From: Acidimicrobiia bacterium
GTDB taxonomy: Bacteria; Actinomycetota; Acidimicrobiia; Spongiisociales; UBA4744
Reading direction: 5' to 3'
DNA length: 61,356 nt
Assembly (NCBI GenBank): GCA_029863625.1
Contig: JAOTUY010000011.1
Location: 1-61,356, forward strand
In this document: piece by piece, positions 49,834 to 59,529 of the stretch
Position numbering within the stretch: position 1 is the stretch's first letter
Layout: every line of letters starts with the position of its first letter
Notes under the pieces: generated by a model
Databases searched by the model: none
What the model was told of the DNA's origin: nothing
Seen by the model: only the letters and a program-made list of their open reading frames with translations
Position numbers and translations under genes: made by a program

Positions 49834-50532
49834 ATGCTCATCGAGCTGAAAGATGTTGCCAAGCGCTACGGCGAAGGTCCGCTGGCGGTGACGGCCCTCG
49901 CAGACATAGACCTGCTGATCGACCAGGGGGAGTTCGTGGTTGTGCTGGGCCCGTCCGGCAGCGGCAAGACCACCCTCCTCAATGTGGTCGGCGCCCTTGA
50001 CACTGCCAGCGAAGGATTGGTGAAGGTCGGCGGTGTCGAGATCACCACGGCCACCCGCCGGGATCTTTTCGGCTTTCGGGCCGGCACGGTCAGCTTCATC
50101 TTCCAGGCATTCAATCTGTTCCCCGGTCTCACCGTGCGCGAGAACGTGCAGTTCGGAGTCGACGCGGCCGGCTCAGCGGCGGATCCGGATGCGCTTCTGT
50201 CCAGTGTGGGTCTCGGCGACAAGGGGGACCGCTTTCCGCACGAGCTGTCGGGCGGAGAGCAGCAGCGAGTCGCCATCGCCCGGGCGCTGGCGACCGGGAA
50301 CCCGATTCTGCTCTGCGACGAACCGACCGGGGAGCTCGACTTCCGAACCGGAGTGCAGATCCTCGAGTTGCTCAAGGAACAGGCTGGCAACGGCCGTGCA
50401 GTGCTGGTCGTTACCCACAACCGGGAGATCTCCCGCATGGCGGACCGGGTTGTTGAGCTGTCAAGCGGACGGATCATAGGCGACGGACCCCCGGTGGGTG
50501 GTACGTCGCCCGTTTCCGAATTGCATTGGTAG
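49834..50532 (+). CDS. ABC transporter ATPase (MacB/LolD type, GbsR-led locus)
   Basis: The 232-aa ATPase has Walker A (GPSGSGKTT), Q-loop (FIFQAFNLFPGL), signature (LSGGEQQRVA), Walker B (ILLCDEPTGELDF) and H-loop (LVVTHN). It is closest in this window to the ATPase at 47593. The ATG has gtgagga upstream. The permease begins 10 bp later, so it energises that protein. Confidence 0.95.
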   Translation: MLIELKDVAKRYGEGPLAVTALADIDLLIDQGEFVVVLGPSGSGKTTLLNVVGALDTASEGLVKVGGVEITTATRRDLFGFRAGTVSFIFQAFNLFPGLTVRENVQFGVDAAGSAADPDALLSSVGLGDKGDRFPHELSGGEQQRVAIARALATGNPILLCDEPTGELDFRTGVQILELLKEQAGNGRAVLVVTHNREISRMADRVVELSSGRIIGDGPPVGGTSPVSELHW

Positions 50533-50542
50533 GGAGGATGTC

Positions 50543-52969
50543 GTGGGCACCTTTCCCTTGCTCATCCGCTGGTCGTGGCGCGATCTTCGGACTCATTGGA
50601 TCAAAGTCGTGGCCATTGCCCTGGTTATTGCCATTGGCACCGGCGGCTACGCGGGTCTGGCGTCAACCACAAAGTGGCGGCAAGCCTCATACGACCTCAG
50701 CTATCGCCGGCTCGCCATGTATGACCTGCGCGTGGACCTCGCCACTTCCAGCGTCGTAGAAGAAGGCACCCTGGCGGACATCGCTGCTGGCCTGCCGGGC
50801 GCCGCGGCGATCGTCGCCATGGAGGAGCGTCTGATCGTCCCTACTCAGGTCGATGTCTCCACACCGACGGGGAGCGTTCTGGTGAGAGGGGAGATCACGG
50901 GATCGGACTTCTCCGGCGGCGGGCCCGCGGTCAACTCGTACGTGTCGTTCACCGGACGGCTCCTCACGGAGGAGGACGACGGGCACCCTGTCGTTATGGT
51001 CGAACGGAGCTTCGCCAAGTTCTACGAAATGGAAGACACCGGCACCCTGGCGGTGAGCGGCAGCCGGGAACTGGAATTCGTCGGTCAGGCAAGTACACCG
51101 GAGTATTTCACGGTGGCGCCCGAGGGCGAGACGTCTATGACGGAAGCGACCTTCGCGGCGCTGTTCACAACGCTGGAGACCGCCCAGCAACTGGCCGAGG
51201 AGCCGGGTCGGGTCAACAACCTGGTGCTCACCCTCACCGATGAGGCCGACCGCGCCGGGGTGGCAGTTCAGCTGAACGATTCTCTGGCGTCCCTCCCGGT
51301 CGGAACAACCGTTTCGACCCGGGATGACAACCTCTCCTACACGTCGCTCACCACCGACATCGACCAAGACCAGGCGTTGTTCAACGCTCTGGCGATCCTT
51401 CTCCTGGCCGGCGCAGTCGGTGCCGCGTTCAATCTGATCCACCGGTTGACCGAACAGCAGCGACGCGAGGTGGGCATCGGCATGGCCCTGGGAGTGCGAC
51501 CCCGGGTGCTGGCCGTTCGGCCTCTCTTGGTGAGCGCCGAGATCGCCGTGCTCGGGGTGGCATTCGGGGTCGGAGTTGGCCTGCTCATTGCCAACGCCAT
51601 GGCCGCAGTCTTCACCGACATGATTCCGCTGCCGGTGTGGGTAACCGACTTCCAGATCGTGGTGTTCGCCCGGGTGGCTGCCATTGGTCTGGCAATTCCG
51701 TTCCTCGCCTCCGTCATTCCCGTCTGGCGGGCAGTACGGGTTACCCCTATCCAGGCTATCAAGCCGGATCTGACCGGCCGCGGCACCATTGTGGGACTGC
51801 ACCGCCGGACGGTGCGCAACACCTTTGCGGTGATGCCATTGCGCAACCTGCGGCGAACCCCCCGACGCACCCTGCTGACCGTACTCAGCCTCGGTGCCGC
51901 GTTGACGGTACTCGTTGGGTTCCTGGGGATCATGGACTCGGCATACGGGGCCATCGACACGGCCGAACAGCAAGCGACCGGTGCCTTCCCGGAACGGATT
52001 GTCGTCAAACTCGACACGTTCCACCTCACTGAGTCTCCGGGGGTCGTCGCCATCGGTCGTGCGGAGAGCGTGGCAAGTGCTGAACCCACTCTGCGCCTGG
52101 CTGGATCGATTCACTCCGCCGCAGGCGAGATCGACGTATTCGTCGAACTCGCCGACCTAACCAACGGCATGTGGCGCCCGACCCTCACCGCCGGTACTTG
52201 GAGTGACGAACCCGGGGTGCTCTTGGCGGAGAAGGCCGCCGCCGACCTCGGAGTGACCGTCGGCGACACCGTCACATTGCGGCACCCCCGCCGGGGAGGG
52301 CTGGACTCCTACACGTTCGTTGAGAGTGAGCTGCCCGTGCTGGCCACCCATCCCCATCCGGTGCGGGGTGTCGTATACATGGACCTCGGACACGCTGATA
52401 TCTTCAATCTTCGCGGGGTCACCAACGCCGTCAACCTGCTACCCCAAGCGGGAGCCACAACCAGCGACGTGCAGCGCGAGCTTTTTGCGCTTGAGCAGGT
52501 GGCGTCGGTACAGTCCGTCACGGCCGTAACCGAGGCGGTGCGAGGTGCATTCGATCAGATCCTCGGCATCGTCCAGGTCATGGTGGTAGCGGTCTTGCTG
52601 TTGGCGTTGCTGATCGCCTTCAACGCGGCGGCCATCAACCTCGACGCCCGGGCCCGGGAACACGCCACCATGTTTGCCTTCGGTGTGAAGGTGAGGACGG
52701 CGCTCCGGATCGCCGTGACCGAGAGTCTCTTGATAGGAATCATGGCCACGATCCTGGGCGTTGCCGGTGGCTTGGTGATGGTGTGGTGGATGACCCAAGA
52801 CCTCCTGGCCGAGACCTTGCCCGACTTCGGTCTCAACGTGGTGCTGCGAGCCGAGACCGTGGCGTTGGTAGCAGTGATGGGCGTGTTGGCGGTGGCGGTA
52901 GCGCCGCTGTTCACGGCGCGGCGCATGCGGCGTATGGATGTTCCCGGAACCCTGAGGTTGGTGGAGTGA
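50543..52969 (+). CDS. ABC transporter permease, FtsX/MacB type (GbsR-led locus)
   Basis: I choose GTG 50543, which has a strong agggagga six bases upstream. The 808-aa permease has an N-terminal helix (VVAIALVIAIGTGGYAGLAS), outer domain, three helices with coupling motif REVGIGMALGVRPRV, second helix (LLTVLSLGAALTVLVGFLG), second outer domain and three closing helices. The topology is the same as for 45245-47596. It ends 24 bp from the convergent molybdopterin oxidoreductase gene. The substrate is unknown. Confidence 0.92.
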   Translation: MGTFPLLIRWSWRDLRTHWIKVVAIALVIAIGTGGYAGLASTTKWRQASYDLSYRRLAMYDLRVDLATSSVVEEGTLADIAAGLPGAAAIVAMEERLIVPTQVDVSTPTGSVLVRGEITGSDFSGGGPAVNSYVSFTGRLLTEEDDGHPVVMVERSFAKFYEMEDTGTLAVSGSRELEFVGQASTPEYFTVAPEGETSMTEATFAALFTTLETAQQLAEEPGRVNNLVLTLTDEADRAGVAVQLNDSLASLPVGTTVSTRDDNLSYTSLTTDIDQDQALFNALAILLLAGAVGAAFNLIHRLTEQQRREVGIGMALGVRPRVLAVRPLLVSAEIAVLGVAFGVGVGLLIANAMAAVFTDMIPLPVWVTDFQIVVFARVAAIGLAIPFLASVIPVWRAVRVTPIQAIKPDLTGRGTIVGLHRRTVRNTFAVMPLRNLRRTPRRTLLTVLSLGAALTVLVGFLGIMDSAYGAIDTAEQQATGAFPERIVVKLDTFHLTESPGVVAIGRAESVASAEPTLRLAGSIHSAAGEIDVFVELADLTNGMWRPTLTAGTWSDEPGVLLAEKAAADLGVTVGDTVTLRHPRRGGLDSYTFVESELPVLATHPHPVRGVVYMDLGHADIFNLRGVTNAVNLLPQAGATTSDVQRELFALEQVASVQSVTAVTEAVRGAFDQILGIVQVMVVAVLLLALLIAFNAAAINLDARAREHATMFAFGVKVRTALRIAVTESLLIGIMATILGVAGGLVMVWWMTQDLLAETLPDFGLNVVLRAETVALVAVMGVLAVAVAPLFTARRMRRMDVPGTLRLVE

Positions 52970-52993
52970 CGACCACCCGAGGTGGGTCGATCC

Positions 52994-55219
52994 TCAAACT
53001 CTCGAGACAACCACCGGGATCCCGTTGAGGACGGCGTTACCGGAGAGGGTATCGAGCGACCGGCCGGAAGTGAGCAGGTTGGAGTTGACCCCGGGCCTCC
53101 GGGCGGCGACGCCAAGTTGCGTCCCGGGTACGTCGTGGCCCCATCCGTGGGGCAGGCTGACCACCCCCGGCATGATGTCGTCGGTGACGACGACCCGGAC
53201 GGTCACCGCCCCCGTGCTGTTCGCCACCTTTGCTTCTTCACCGTCCCCGACGTCGGCGGCTTGGGCATCGTCGGGGTGCATCTGCAGCGTGCACCGTTCC
53301 TTCCCCTTGACCAGCACCTCCAGATTGTGCATCCACGAGTTGTTCGACCGGAGGTGCCGCCGGCCGACCAACAACAGCCCGTTGACAGGGGCGTGGTCGA
53401 GGGTGGTCGCCAACCGGGCGGCTTCTTCCATGATCGGAGCAGGGGCCAGTTCGATCTTGCCCGAAGCGGTGGTCAATAGTTCGGGAAGGCGCGGCTGGAG
53501 GGGTCCCAGATCGATGCCGTGGGGGTGCTCGATCAGCTTGGCCACAGAAAGCCCGTCCGGGTCTTCTCCAAACCGGTCACCGTAGGGACCAGTCCGCAGG
53601 AGAAAGTCGAGGATGCGGACCGGCCCCCGATACTGGTTCAGGTGGCCGAGTATCTCCTCCGGATCACGTCCCGAGATCGGCGAGTCGGGATCATTGATTG
53701 CCTGGTTGACGGTGCTGGCGATGCCCCAGGCGTCGGCCAGGGCCGGGTCGGCCTCGGCACCCGGGCCGGAGGCGATCAGGGCCAGCCGGGTCAGGATCTC
53801 CCACTCTTCCATTTCGCCGGTGCGGTCCAGGGTCGGGGGCGAAAAGTTGGCGATGTTGCGCACCGAAAGCGTGGAGAATGTGAAGTCGTAGTGGCTCCGG
53901 GAGAGAGGAGAGGGGGGCGGCAGGATGACGTCGGCGTGGCGGGTGGTCTCGTTGATGTAGCAATCGACGCTGACCATGAAGTCCAGAGAGGCGAGGGCCC
54001 GGTCGAGGTGGGCCCCGTCCGGGGTCGATAGCACCGGGTTGCCTGCCACGGTCACCAGGGCTCGCACTCTGCCGTCTCCCGGTGTCTCGATCTCGTCGGC
54101 CAGGGTGGCAACCGGTAGCTCGCCCCGTACTTCTGGGAATCCCTTCACCCGGCTGGTCCAGCGCCCGGTCCGGAAGGGGCGACCGGGGCGGGGCGGACGG
54201 GCGTGAGCCGCCAGCGGGAACATCGCCCCTCCGGGCGCATCGAGCCCTCCGATCAGCAGGTTGATGACATCGACCAGCCACGAAGCGACCGTCCCGAACT
54301 CGACGGTGTGGGTGCCGATCCTCCCGTACACGACCCCGGTCGGGGCGGCGGCCAACTCGCGAGCGATCCGGCGGATGGTTTCGGCCGGAACGCCGCACCG
54401 GCCGGCCACCGCTTCGGGGGAAAAGCGGACGGCCAGGGAGGCCACTTCTGCGATCCCGTTGGTCAGATCGGACAGACGACCGGGGGAAGCGAGATCCTCC
54501 TCAAACAGGACCGCCACAATGGCGAAGAGCAGCAGGGCGTCGGTGCCGGGCCGGATGAACAAATGCTCGTCGGCCACCCGGGCGGTGCGGCTGCGGCGGG
54601 GGTCGACGACCACCAGTTTCCCGCCCCGCTCCTGCAAGGCCTTGATCCGGCCCGGCCAGTCGGGGGCCGTGGCCAGGCTGCCGTTTGATACCAGGGGATT
54701 GGCGCCCAGCATCAGCAGGTAGCCGGTCCGGTCGATGTCGGGGACCGGGATCGAATCCGGGTGCCCGAACATCAGACCACTGGAAACATGCTTGGGCATC
54801 TGGTCGACGGTGGTGGCCGAGAAGATGTTCTTGGTCCCGATCGCTTTGAGCAAAGGCTTGAGGTAGAGCGGTCCGGCCATGGTGTGCGAGTTGGGGTTGC
54901 CCAGATAGGCGGCCACCGCATCTCCGCCCTGCTGTTCGATAACGGGACGGAGCCCTGCCTCAACCATCCGGAAGGCCTCTTCCCAGGAAACCTGCTCCCT
55001 GCGGTCACCCCGGCGGATCACGGGGGCCCGCAACCGGTCGGGGTCGTCGTGCAGTTGTCGCAGGGTGGAGCCTTTTGGACAGATGAAACCCCCGCTGAAC
55101 ACATCCTCCCGGTCGCCCCGGATCCTGGTGACGGCTCCGTCCCGGACGGTGACCTCCAACCCGCAGGTAGCTTCGCAGAGGGGACAGGTCCGGAAGGTGG
55201 TGGTGGTGGTCTGGCTCAT
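52994..55219 (-). CDS. Molybdopterin-dependent oxidoreductase
   Basis: The 741-aa protein starts at ATG 55219 (MSQTTTTTFRTCPLCEATCG). Four cysteines for a [4Fe-4S] cluster are visible (CPLCEATC and FICPKG), followed by the Mo-bisMGD domains: GNPNSHTMAGPLY, LMLGANPLVSNG, VVVDPRRSRTARVADEHLFIR, and a C-terminal Mo-binding domain (GHDVPGTQLG, VNSNLLTS). This is the formate dehydrogenase/nitrate reductase/DMSO-reductase superfamily. No Tat signal is present, so it is cytoplasmic. No electron-transfer beta or gamma subunit is adjacent. It is the last gene of a three-gene unit. Confidence 0.92.
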   Translation of the reverse strand: MSQTTTTTFRTCPLCEATCGLEVTVRDGAVTRIRGDREDVFSGGFICPKGSTLRQLHDDPDRLRAPVIRRGDRREQVSWEEAFRMVEAGLRPVIEQQGGDAVAAYLGNPNSHTMAGPLYLKPLLKAIGTKNIFSATTVDQMPKHVSSGLMFGHPDSIPVPDIDRTGYLLMLGANPLVSNGSLATAPDWPGRIKALQERGGKLVVVDPRRSRTARVADEHLFIRPGTDALLLFAIVAVLFEEDLASPGRLSDLTNGIAEVASLAVRFSPEAVAGRCGVPAETIRRIARELAAAPTGVVYGRIGTHTVEFGTVASWLVDVINLLIGGLDAPGGAMFPLAAHARPPRPGRPFRTGRWTSRVKGFPEVRGELPVATLADEIETPGDGRVRALVTVAGNPVLSTPDGAHLDRALASLDFMVSVDCYINETTRHADVILPPPSPLSRSHYDFTFSTLSVRNIANFSPPTLDRTGEMEEWEILTRLALIASGPGAEADPALADAWGIASTVNQAINDPDSPISGRDPEEILGHLNQYRGPVRILDFLLRTGPYGDRFGEDPDGLSVAKLIEHPHGIDLGPLQPRLPELLTTASGKIELAPAPIMEEAARLATTLDHAPVNGLLLVGRRHLRSNNSWMHNLEVLVKGKERCTLQMHPDDAQAADVGDGEEAKVANSTGAVTVRVVVTDDIMPGVVSLPHGWGHDVPGTQLGVAARRPGVNSNLLTSGRSLDTLSGNAVLNGIPVVVSRV

Positions 55220-55269
55220 CGTTGGTTCGAGCGTACCGGAGGTGAGGCGGCGGCGCCCTGGATGGGACG

Positions 55270-57096
55270 CTATACCAATAAAGCCAGGATCGTGTCGCCT
55301 TCTGCAATGGTGCGGTACGGATCTCCGTCCCCGGCGGTCATTACGACCAACCGCCGGTTGGGCTTGACCACGAAGAGCGGGACGGCTTCGAGATTGATCG
55401 CTCGGAAGTCGGCCACGGTGAACTCGGGCGTGATCGAGGTGTTGCGGATCGTCGCTCCGCCCCGCACCAACTTCGACAGCCGCTCGTAGCTGGCTTCGCT
55501 GTCGAAGAGGAGCCGGCCGGCCAGGTGGGTGGTGGCGCTGCTGTCGATCCCGGCCGGGACCCGCCCGGGGGCCAGCTGATAGGTCTGGGCCCGTCCGAAG
55601 ATCCCGGCAAACCGGGTAGCCGCCAGCGTGTTGACATCGTCGTTGGGAGTCAAGGACAACACCCGGCCGATTCCCGAGAGATCCAGTTCCAGATCCACGT
55701 CCTCGATGAGCACATTCCCGTAGTGGGTTTCCAGTCCGTCCATGCGGGCCCGGTATTCGTCCCGGCGGTTGGTGGTCGCCAGCAGCACCGGAAAGTCCTG
55801 TTCCACCAGGGCCGCTCCGATGACCCGTTCGAGCCGTCCGGCTCCGATGATCAGCACACCCTCCTGGCGGCGCTTGGCCAGTCCGAGCGCCCGAGCGACG
55901 GGCGCCATGCCGAGTCCGTAGATCACCACGGTGCCGACAATCACCGCAAAGACCAGCGGAGTGAGTTGTTCCGCTCCGGCCAGGCCTTCGGCCTCCAACT
56001 CGAGGGCGAACACCGAGGCGATGGAGGCCGCCACGATCCCGCGTGGCGCAACGGTGCCGATGAGGACCCGGTGGCGCCATGAGAGGGTGGTCCCGAGCGT
56101 CGATACCATCGCAGCGAGCGGGCGACCGACGAGGACCAGGGCGGCCAAGATCCCCACCGCCCCCGCCCCGATCAGGCCCAGCTGGTCACTGCCGATGCGG
56201 GCGCTGAGGACGATGAAGAGAACCCCGATCAAGAGGACTCGAATCGTCTCCGAGAAGTGGAGGATCTGTTCGGTGCTCACCCGCCGGTGGTTGGCCAGGA
56301 CCATGCCGAGGGTGGGGGTGGCCAGCAGACCGGCTTCGGCGACCAGGCTGTTGGCAGTGACGAACCCGATCAGGGCGGTGCCGACCCCGACCAGGGAGAG
56401 CAGTTGCTCGGGGACCCAATGGCGGCGGAGGGCGACGATCAGGCCGTAGCCGAGGATCAGGCCGACGGCTACGCCGACCAGCAGGAACAATCCGACCTGA
56501 CCGGCTACGGACGCGGCCGATGTACCGGCCCCGATCAAGAGCACGTCAAAAGTGACGACCGCCAGCAGCACCCCGATGGGGTCGACCAGGATGCTCTCCC
56601 ATTTGAGGATGGGGCCGACCGGCCGGTCGGGACGTACGTGGGAAAGCAACGGTCCGATCACGGTGGGTCCGGAGACCACCAGGATGGCGCCCAGCAGGAG
56701 AGCCAGACCGGGCGAAAGATCGGTGAAGAGCAGCGCCGCCACGTAACTCACCGCCCAGGTGACCAGCACGCCGACGGTAACCAGGAGCCAGATGACCCGG
56801 GCGTGCCCCTTGATCTCGCGCAGGCGCAAGCTGAGCCCGCCTTCGAACAGGATCACCCCGACCGCCAGCGAAACGAGCGGCAGGAGCAGATCGCCGAGCA
56901 GTTCGTCCGGGTTGAGGATGCCCAGCACCGGGCCGGCCAGAAACCCGGTCAGCAAATACAGGAGGATGGACGGGATGCCGCTGCGAACCGCCAGCCAGTT
57001 GAGTCCGATGGCCAGAATCACAATCCCGGTGAACAAAACGCTGGGATCAGACAGGACTCCGGAACTCGAAGACACGGCGAGGATGGGTACGGGCAC
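55270..57096 (-). CDS. Cation:proton antiporter (CPA1) with TrkA-like C-terminal domain
   Basis: The 608-aa protein begins at GTG 57096, three bases after the aminotransferase stop. The first 400 residues form about twelve membrane helices of NhaP/KefB type, including SGPTVIGPLL and WESILVDPIGVLLAVV with the conserved acidic pair, and LIGTVAPRGIVAASIAS. The C-terminal part (about 410-608) is a TrkA-N nucleotide-binding (GVLIIGAGRLERVIGAALVE) plus TrkA-C module that gates the antiporter by NAD(H) or other nucleotides. It exchanges Na+ or K+ for H+. Confidence 0.92.
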   Translation of the reverse strand: MPVPILAVSSSSGVLSDPSVLFTGIVILAIGLNWLAVRSGIPSILLYLLTGFLAGPVLGILNPDELLGDLLLPLVSLAVGVILFEGGLSLRLREIKGHARVIWLLVTVGVLVTWAVSYVAALLFTDLSPGLALLLGAILVVSGPTVIGPLLSHVRPDRPVGPILKWESILVDPIGVLLAVVTFDVLLIGAGTSAASVAGQVGLFLLVGVAVGLILGYGLIVALRRHWVPEQLLSLVGVGTALIGFVTANSLVAEAGLLATPTLGMVLANHRRVSTEQILHFSETIRVLLIGVLFIVLSARIGSDQLGLIGAGAVGILAALVLVGRPLAAMVSTLGTTLSWRHRVLIGTVAPRGIVAASIASVFALELEAEGLAGAEQLTPLVFAVIVGTVVIYGLGMAPVARALGLAKRRQEGVLIIGAGRLERVIGAALVEQDFPVLLATTNRRDEYRARMDGLETHYGNVLIEDVDLELDLSGIGRVLSLTPNDDVNTLAATRFAGIFGRAQTYQLAPGRVPAGIDSSATTHLAGRLLFDSEASYERLSKLVRGGATIRNTSITPEFTVADFRAINLEAVPLFVVKPNRRLVVMTAGDGDPYRTIAEGDTILALLV

Positions 57097-57099
57097 CGG

Positions 57100-58836
57100 T
57101 CAGAGCACTGTCGTGTCGCCGGGGAGGGGGAACCAGCGGAGGTGCTCGAAGTCGGCGGTGAGTTCGAGATCGGGTCGATCGGAATCCACTCCATGCGCGG
57201 CCGAATCGAGGATCTTCTCCGCTTCCTCCAGGTAGTCGGCCAGGCGCGCTTCGGGCTCGTGCCGGCGATGGGAGGTGTGGGTCATGTGACCGGTCTCATA
57301 GGAGATGTTGTGGAGGCTCATCGGCGCTTCGGCCGGTTGGTCCTGGTGGCGCCACAGACCGGCGGCCGGGTCGAAGCGGTACTGGGGGAGCAGCTTCCAG
57401 CCTTGATCGGCGATCAGGTGGACGGCCGCCAGCATGTAATCGAACACGGTTTCCGAAATGAAGTAATTGAAGTTGACCCGTACCCAACCGGGTTTGATGC
57501 CCTCGCAGCCGCGCGCCACCTCCCGGGCAAACTCGTGGGAGGTGTCCAGGTCGATGCCAAGCAGGCGGTGACCGTACGGACCGGCGCAGGAACAACCCCC
57601 GCGCGATTGAATGCCGAACAGGTCGTTGAGCAGGGCAACCACGTAGTTGTGGTGCAGATGCCGCTCCCCGAACTTGACGACGAAAGATACGATCGACAGC
57701 CGTTCGGCCTCGTGGTTGCCAAGCACATCCAGGTTGGGATCGGCGCCCCACGACGCGATGGCTCGCCGGATGAAGCTCTCCTCGCGCCGGCGGATGGCAT
57801 CGACCCCGACCGCTTGCTTCAGCTGAAACACCAGTCCGGCCCGGATCGACTCGATGATGGCCGGGGTGCCCCCCTCCTCGCGGACTTCGATGTCGTCGAG
57901 GTACCGGTGCTCGGTAGGGTTCACGTAGGCGACCGTTCCGCCGCCCGGTACCGCCGGGACTCGATTGTGGAATAGGTCTTTGCGGGCCACCAGCAGCCCG
58001 GGGGTACCGGGCCCCCCGATGATCTTGTGCGGGGACAGGAAGATGGCGTCCTTGTAGGCCAACTGGCCGTCTGGCTCTTCGTCGGTAGGACCCATGTCGA
58101 TGTCCACGTAGGGGGCCGCCGCGGCGAAATCCCAGAACGACAGCGCCCCGTGCCGGTGGAGCATGACCGATACGGCGCGGACGTCGGTGATGATGCCGGT
58201 GACGTTGGAGGCAGCCGAGAAGCTACCGATCTTGAGCGACCGGTCGGCATGGAACTCGAGTTGACGCTCGAGGTCGGTGAGATCGACGTGGCCGTCTTCG
58301 TCCTCGGCGATGACCACGACGTCGGCGATCGACTCCCGCCACGGCAACTCGTTGGAATGGTGTTCATAGGGTCCGATGAAGACTACCGGTCGCTCATCGA
58401 AAGGAATGAACCCGGTCAGGTTGTAGTCATCGTCGAGGTTGGCCGGGATGCGCACCCCCAGCACCCCGATCAGCCGGTCGATCGCCCCGGTCGTCCCCGA
58501 ACCGCAAAAGATCACGGCATGATCGTGGGTAGCGCCGACCGCCGCCCGGATGATGTTCCTGGCCTCTTGGCGGAACCGCGAGGTTTGCAGCCCGGTCCCC
58601 GAGCTCTCCGTGTGCGTGTTGGCATAAAGGGGCAGCACGGACTCGCGAATGAAATCCTCGATGAAGTCCAAGGACCTTCCCGAGGCGGTGTAGTCCGCGT
58701 AGGTCACTCGACGGGGCCCGAAAGGGCCCGCCACCACGTCGTCGTTGCCGATGACGGCGGATCTGATGGCCTCGATGAGGTCGGAACGGTCGTCCATCCA
58801 GTCATGGTAGATGGGCCACGGCCGGGACGGCCCCAT
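57100..58836 (-). CDS. Class V aminotransferase / cysteine-desulfurase-like protein
   Basis: The protein is 578 aa from ATG 58836 (agga four bases before) or 565 aa from ATG 58797. It has the PLP fold: FCGSGTTGAIDRLIGVLG, GPYEHHSNELPWRE, SFSAASNVTGIITDV, WDFAAAAPYVDID, and the PLP Lys in FLSPHKIIGGPGTPG. A conserved GGCSCAGPYGHRLLG segment is where cysteine desulfurases have the catalytic Cys loop. About 170 extra C-terminal residues end with FPLPGDTTVL. It heads a tight operon with the antiporter and the molybdo-enzyme; sulfur delivery to the molybdenum cofactor would fit but is inference. Confidence 0.9.
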   Translation of the reverse strand: MGPSRPWPIYHDWMDDRSDLIEAIRSAVIGNDDVVAGPFGPRRVTYADYTASGRSLDFIEDFIRESVLPLYANTHTESSGTGLQTSRFRQEARNIIRAAVGATHDHAVIFCGSGTTGAIDRLIGVLGVRIPANLDDDYNLTGFIPFDERPVVFIGPYEHHSNELPWRESIADVVVIAEDEDGHVDLTDLERQLEFHADRSLKIGSFSAASNVTGIITDVRAVSVMLHRHGALSFWDFAAAAPYVDIDMGPTDEEPDGQLAYKDAIFLSPHKIIGGPGTPGLLVARKDLFHNRVPAVPGGGTVAYVNPTEHRYLDDIEVREEGGTPAIIESIRAGLVFQLKQAVGVDAIRRREESFIRRAIASWGADPNLDVLGNHEAERLSIVSFVVKFGERHLHHNYVVALLNDLFGIQSRGGCSCAGPYGHRLLGIDLDTSHEFAREVARGCEGIKPGWVRVNFNYFISETVFDYMLAAVHLIADQGWKLLPQYRFDPAAGLWRHQDQPAEAPMSLHNISYETGHMTHTSHRRHEPEARLADYLEEAEKILDSAAHGVDSDRPDLELTADFEHLRWFPLPGDTTVL

Positions 58837-58892
58837 TGTCCTAACCCGGGCGTTGTGGCAGCCTGGCTTCAACCCGTCTGGAAAGGCCATCT

Positions 58893-59462
58893 GTGCCCGC
58901 CGTTGATATCGCCGGTTTCGTCACCGATTTGAAAGCCCACGCTGTTGAGCACGGGTTCCACATCCACGGCGAACGCCATTTCGTCGAGACGTACTCGCTG
59001 GGTCAAACCTGGGAAGTCGAGCTGCATCCCGAGGAGGCCTGCGGCGGTCCGCTCGATCTCCACCTGACCCTCGAGATCGACCCGCGGGTCTTGCTGTCGT
59101 TTGAAGACGAGATCGTTGAACGGGACGGCGAGGTGGCCGACCTGACCGAGGCGTATCTGCTGCCGATCTATTTCAACTGGGCACTGCCGCCGCTCAGCCA
59201 TCCCCCGGACCTGCTCATACTGGCCACCGAACTGGCCGGAGTAGGCGGAGCGGATCTCCCCCTCGAGGTCTCGGCCATCGATTCGTTTGCTTCGGTGACC
59301 GATGCTCCCCGCCGCAGTCTGACGATCGTGGCCGGAGTGCAGGTGCCTCTGGCGGAGGCGTTCATGGGCGGCCAGGTACCATGCGAGGTGATGGATCGCT
59401 GCCACCAGGTGAGCGAGTTCATCCTCGAAAAGGCCCCCGACTGGCTCGACGCTTCAGACTGA
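58893..59462 (+). CDS. Conserved hypothetical protein, 189 aa
   Basis: It starts at GTG 58893 with ggaaagg upstream. The sequence is mainly beta strands with short helices (GRH-less core; HGERHFVETYSLGQTWEVELHP; LTLEIDPRVLLSFEDEIVERD) and a final helix (MDRCHQVSEFILEKAPDWLDAS). There is no membrane segment. No family motif is recognised. It is divergent from the aminotransferase operon (56 bp between starts) and followed by a strong bidirectional hairpin. Confidence 0.72.
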   Translation: MPAVDIAGFVTDLKAHAVEHGFHIHGERHFVETYSLGQTWEVELHPEEACGGPLDLHLTLEIDPRVLLSFEDEIVERDGEVADLTEAYLLPIYFNWALPPLSHPPDLLILATELAGVGGADLPLEVSAIDSFASVTDAPRRSLTIVAGVQVPLAEAFMGGQVPCEVMDRCHQVSEFILEKAPDWLDASD

Positions 59463-59482
59463 TCCCGACTGATCCCGAACTT

Positions 59483-59519
59483 GCGTGAGAAACCTGCGCA
59501 TCGCGCCGGTTTCTCACGC
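59483..59519. terminator. Bidirectional terminator hairpin
   Basis: Perfect 12-bp arms GCGTGAGAAACC (59483-59494) and GGTTTCTCACGC (59508-59519) with a 13-base loop, between the ends of convergent genes (59462 and 59530). Confidence 0.8.
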
Positions 59520-59529
59520 CGGAACGGGT

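Noticed and set aside
55220..56080. Upstream extension of the molybdopterin oxidoreductase
   Set aside because: The extension overlaps the antiporter gene in another frame. The cluster-binding cysteines begin at ATG 55219.
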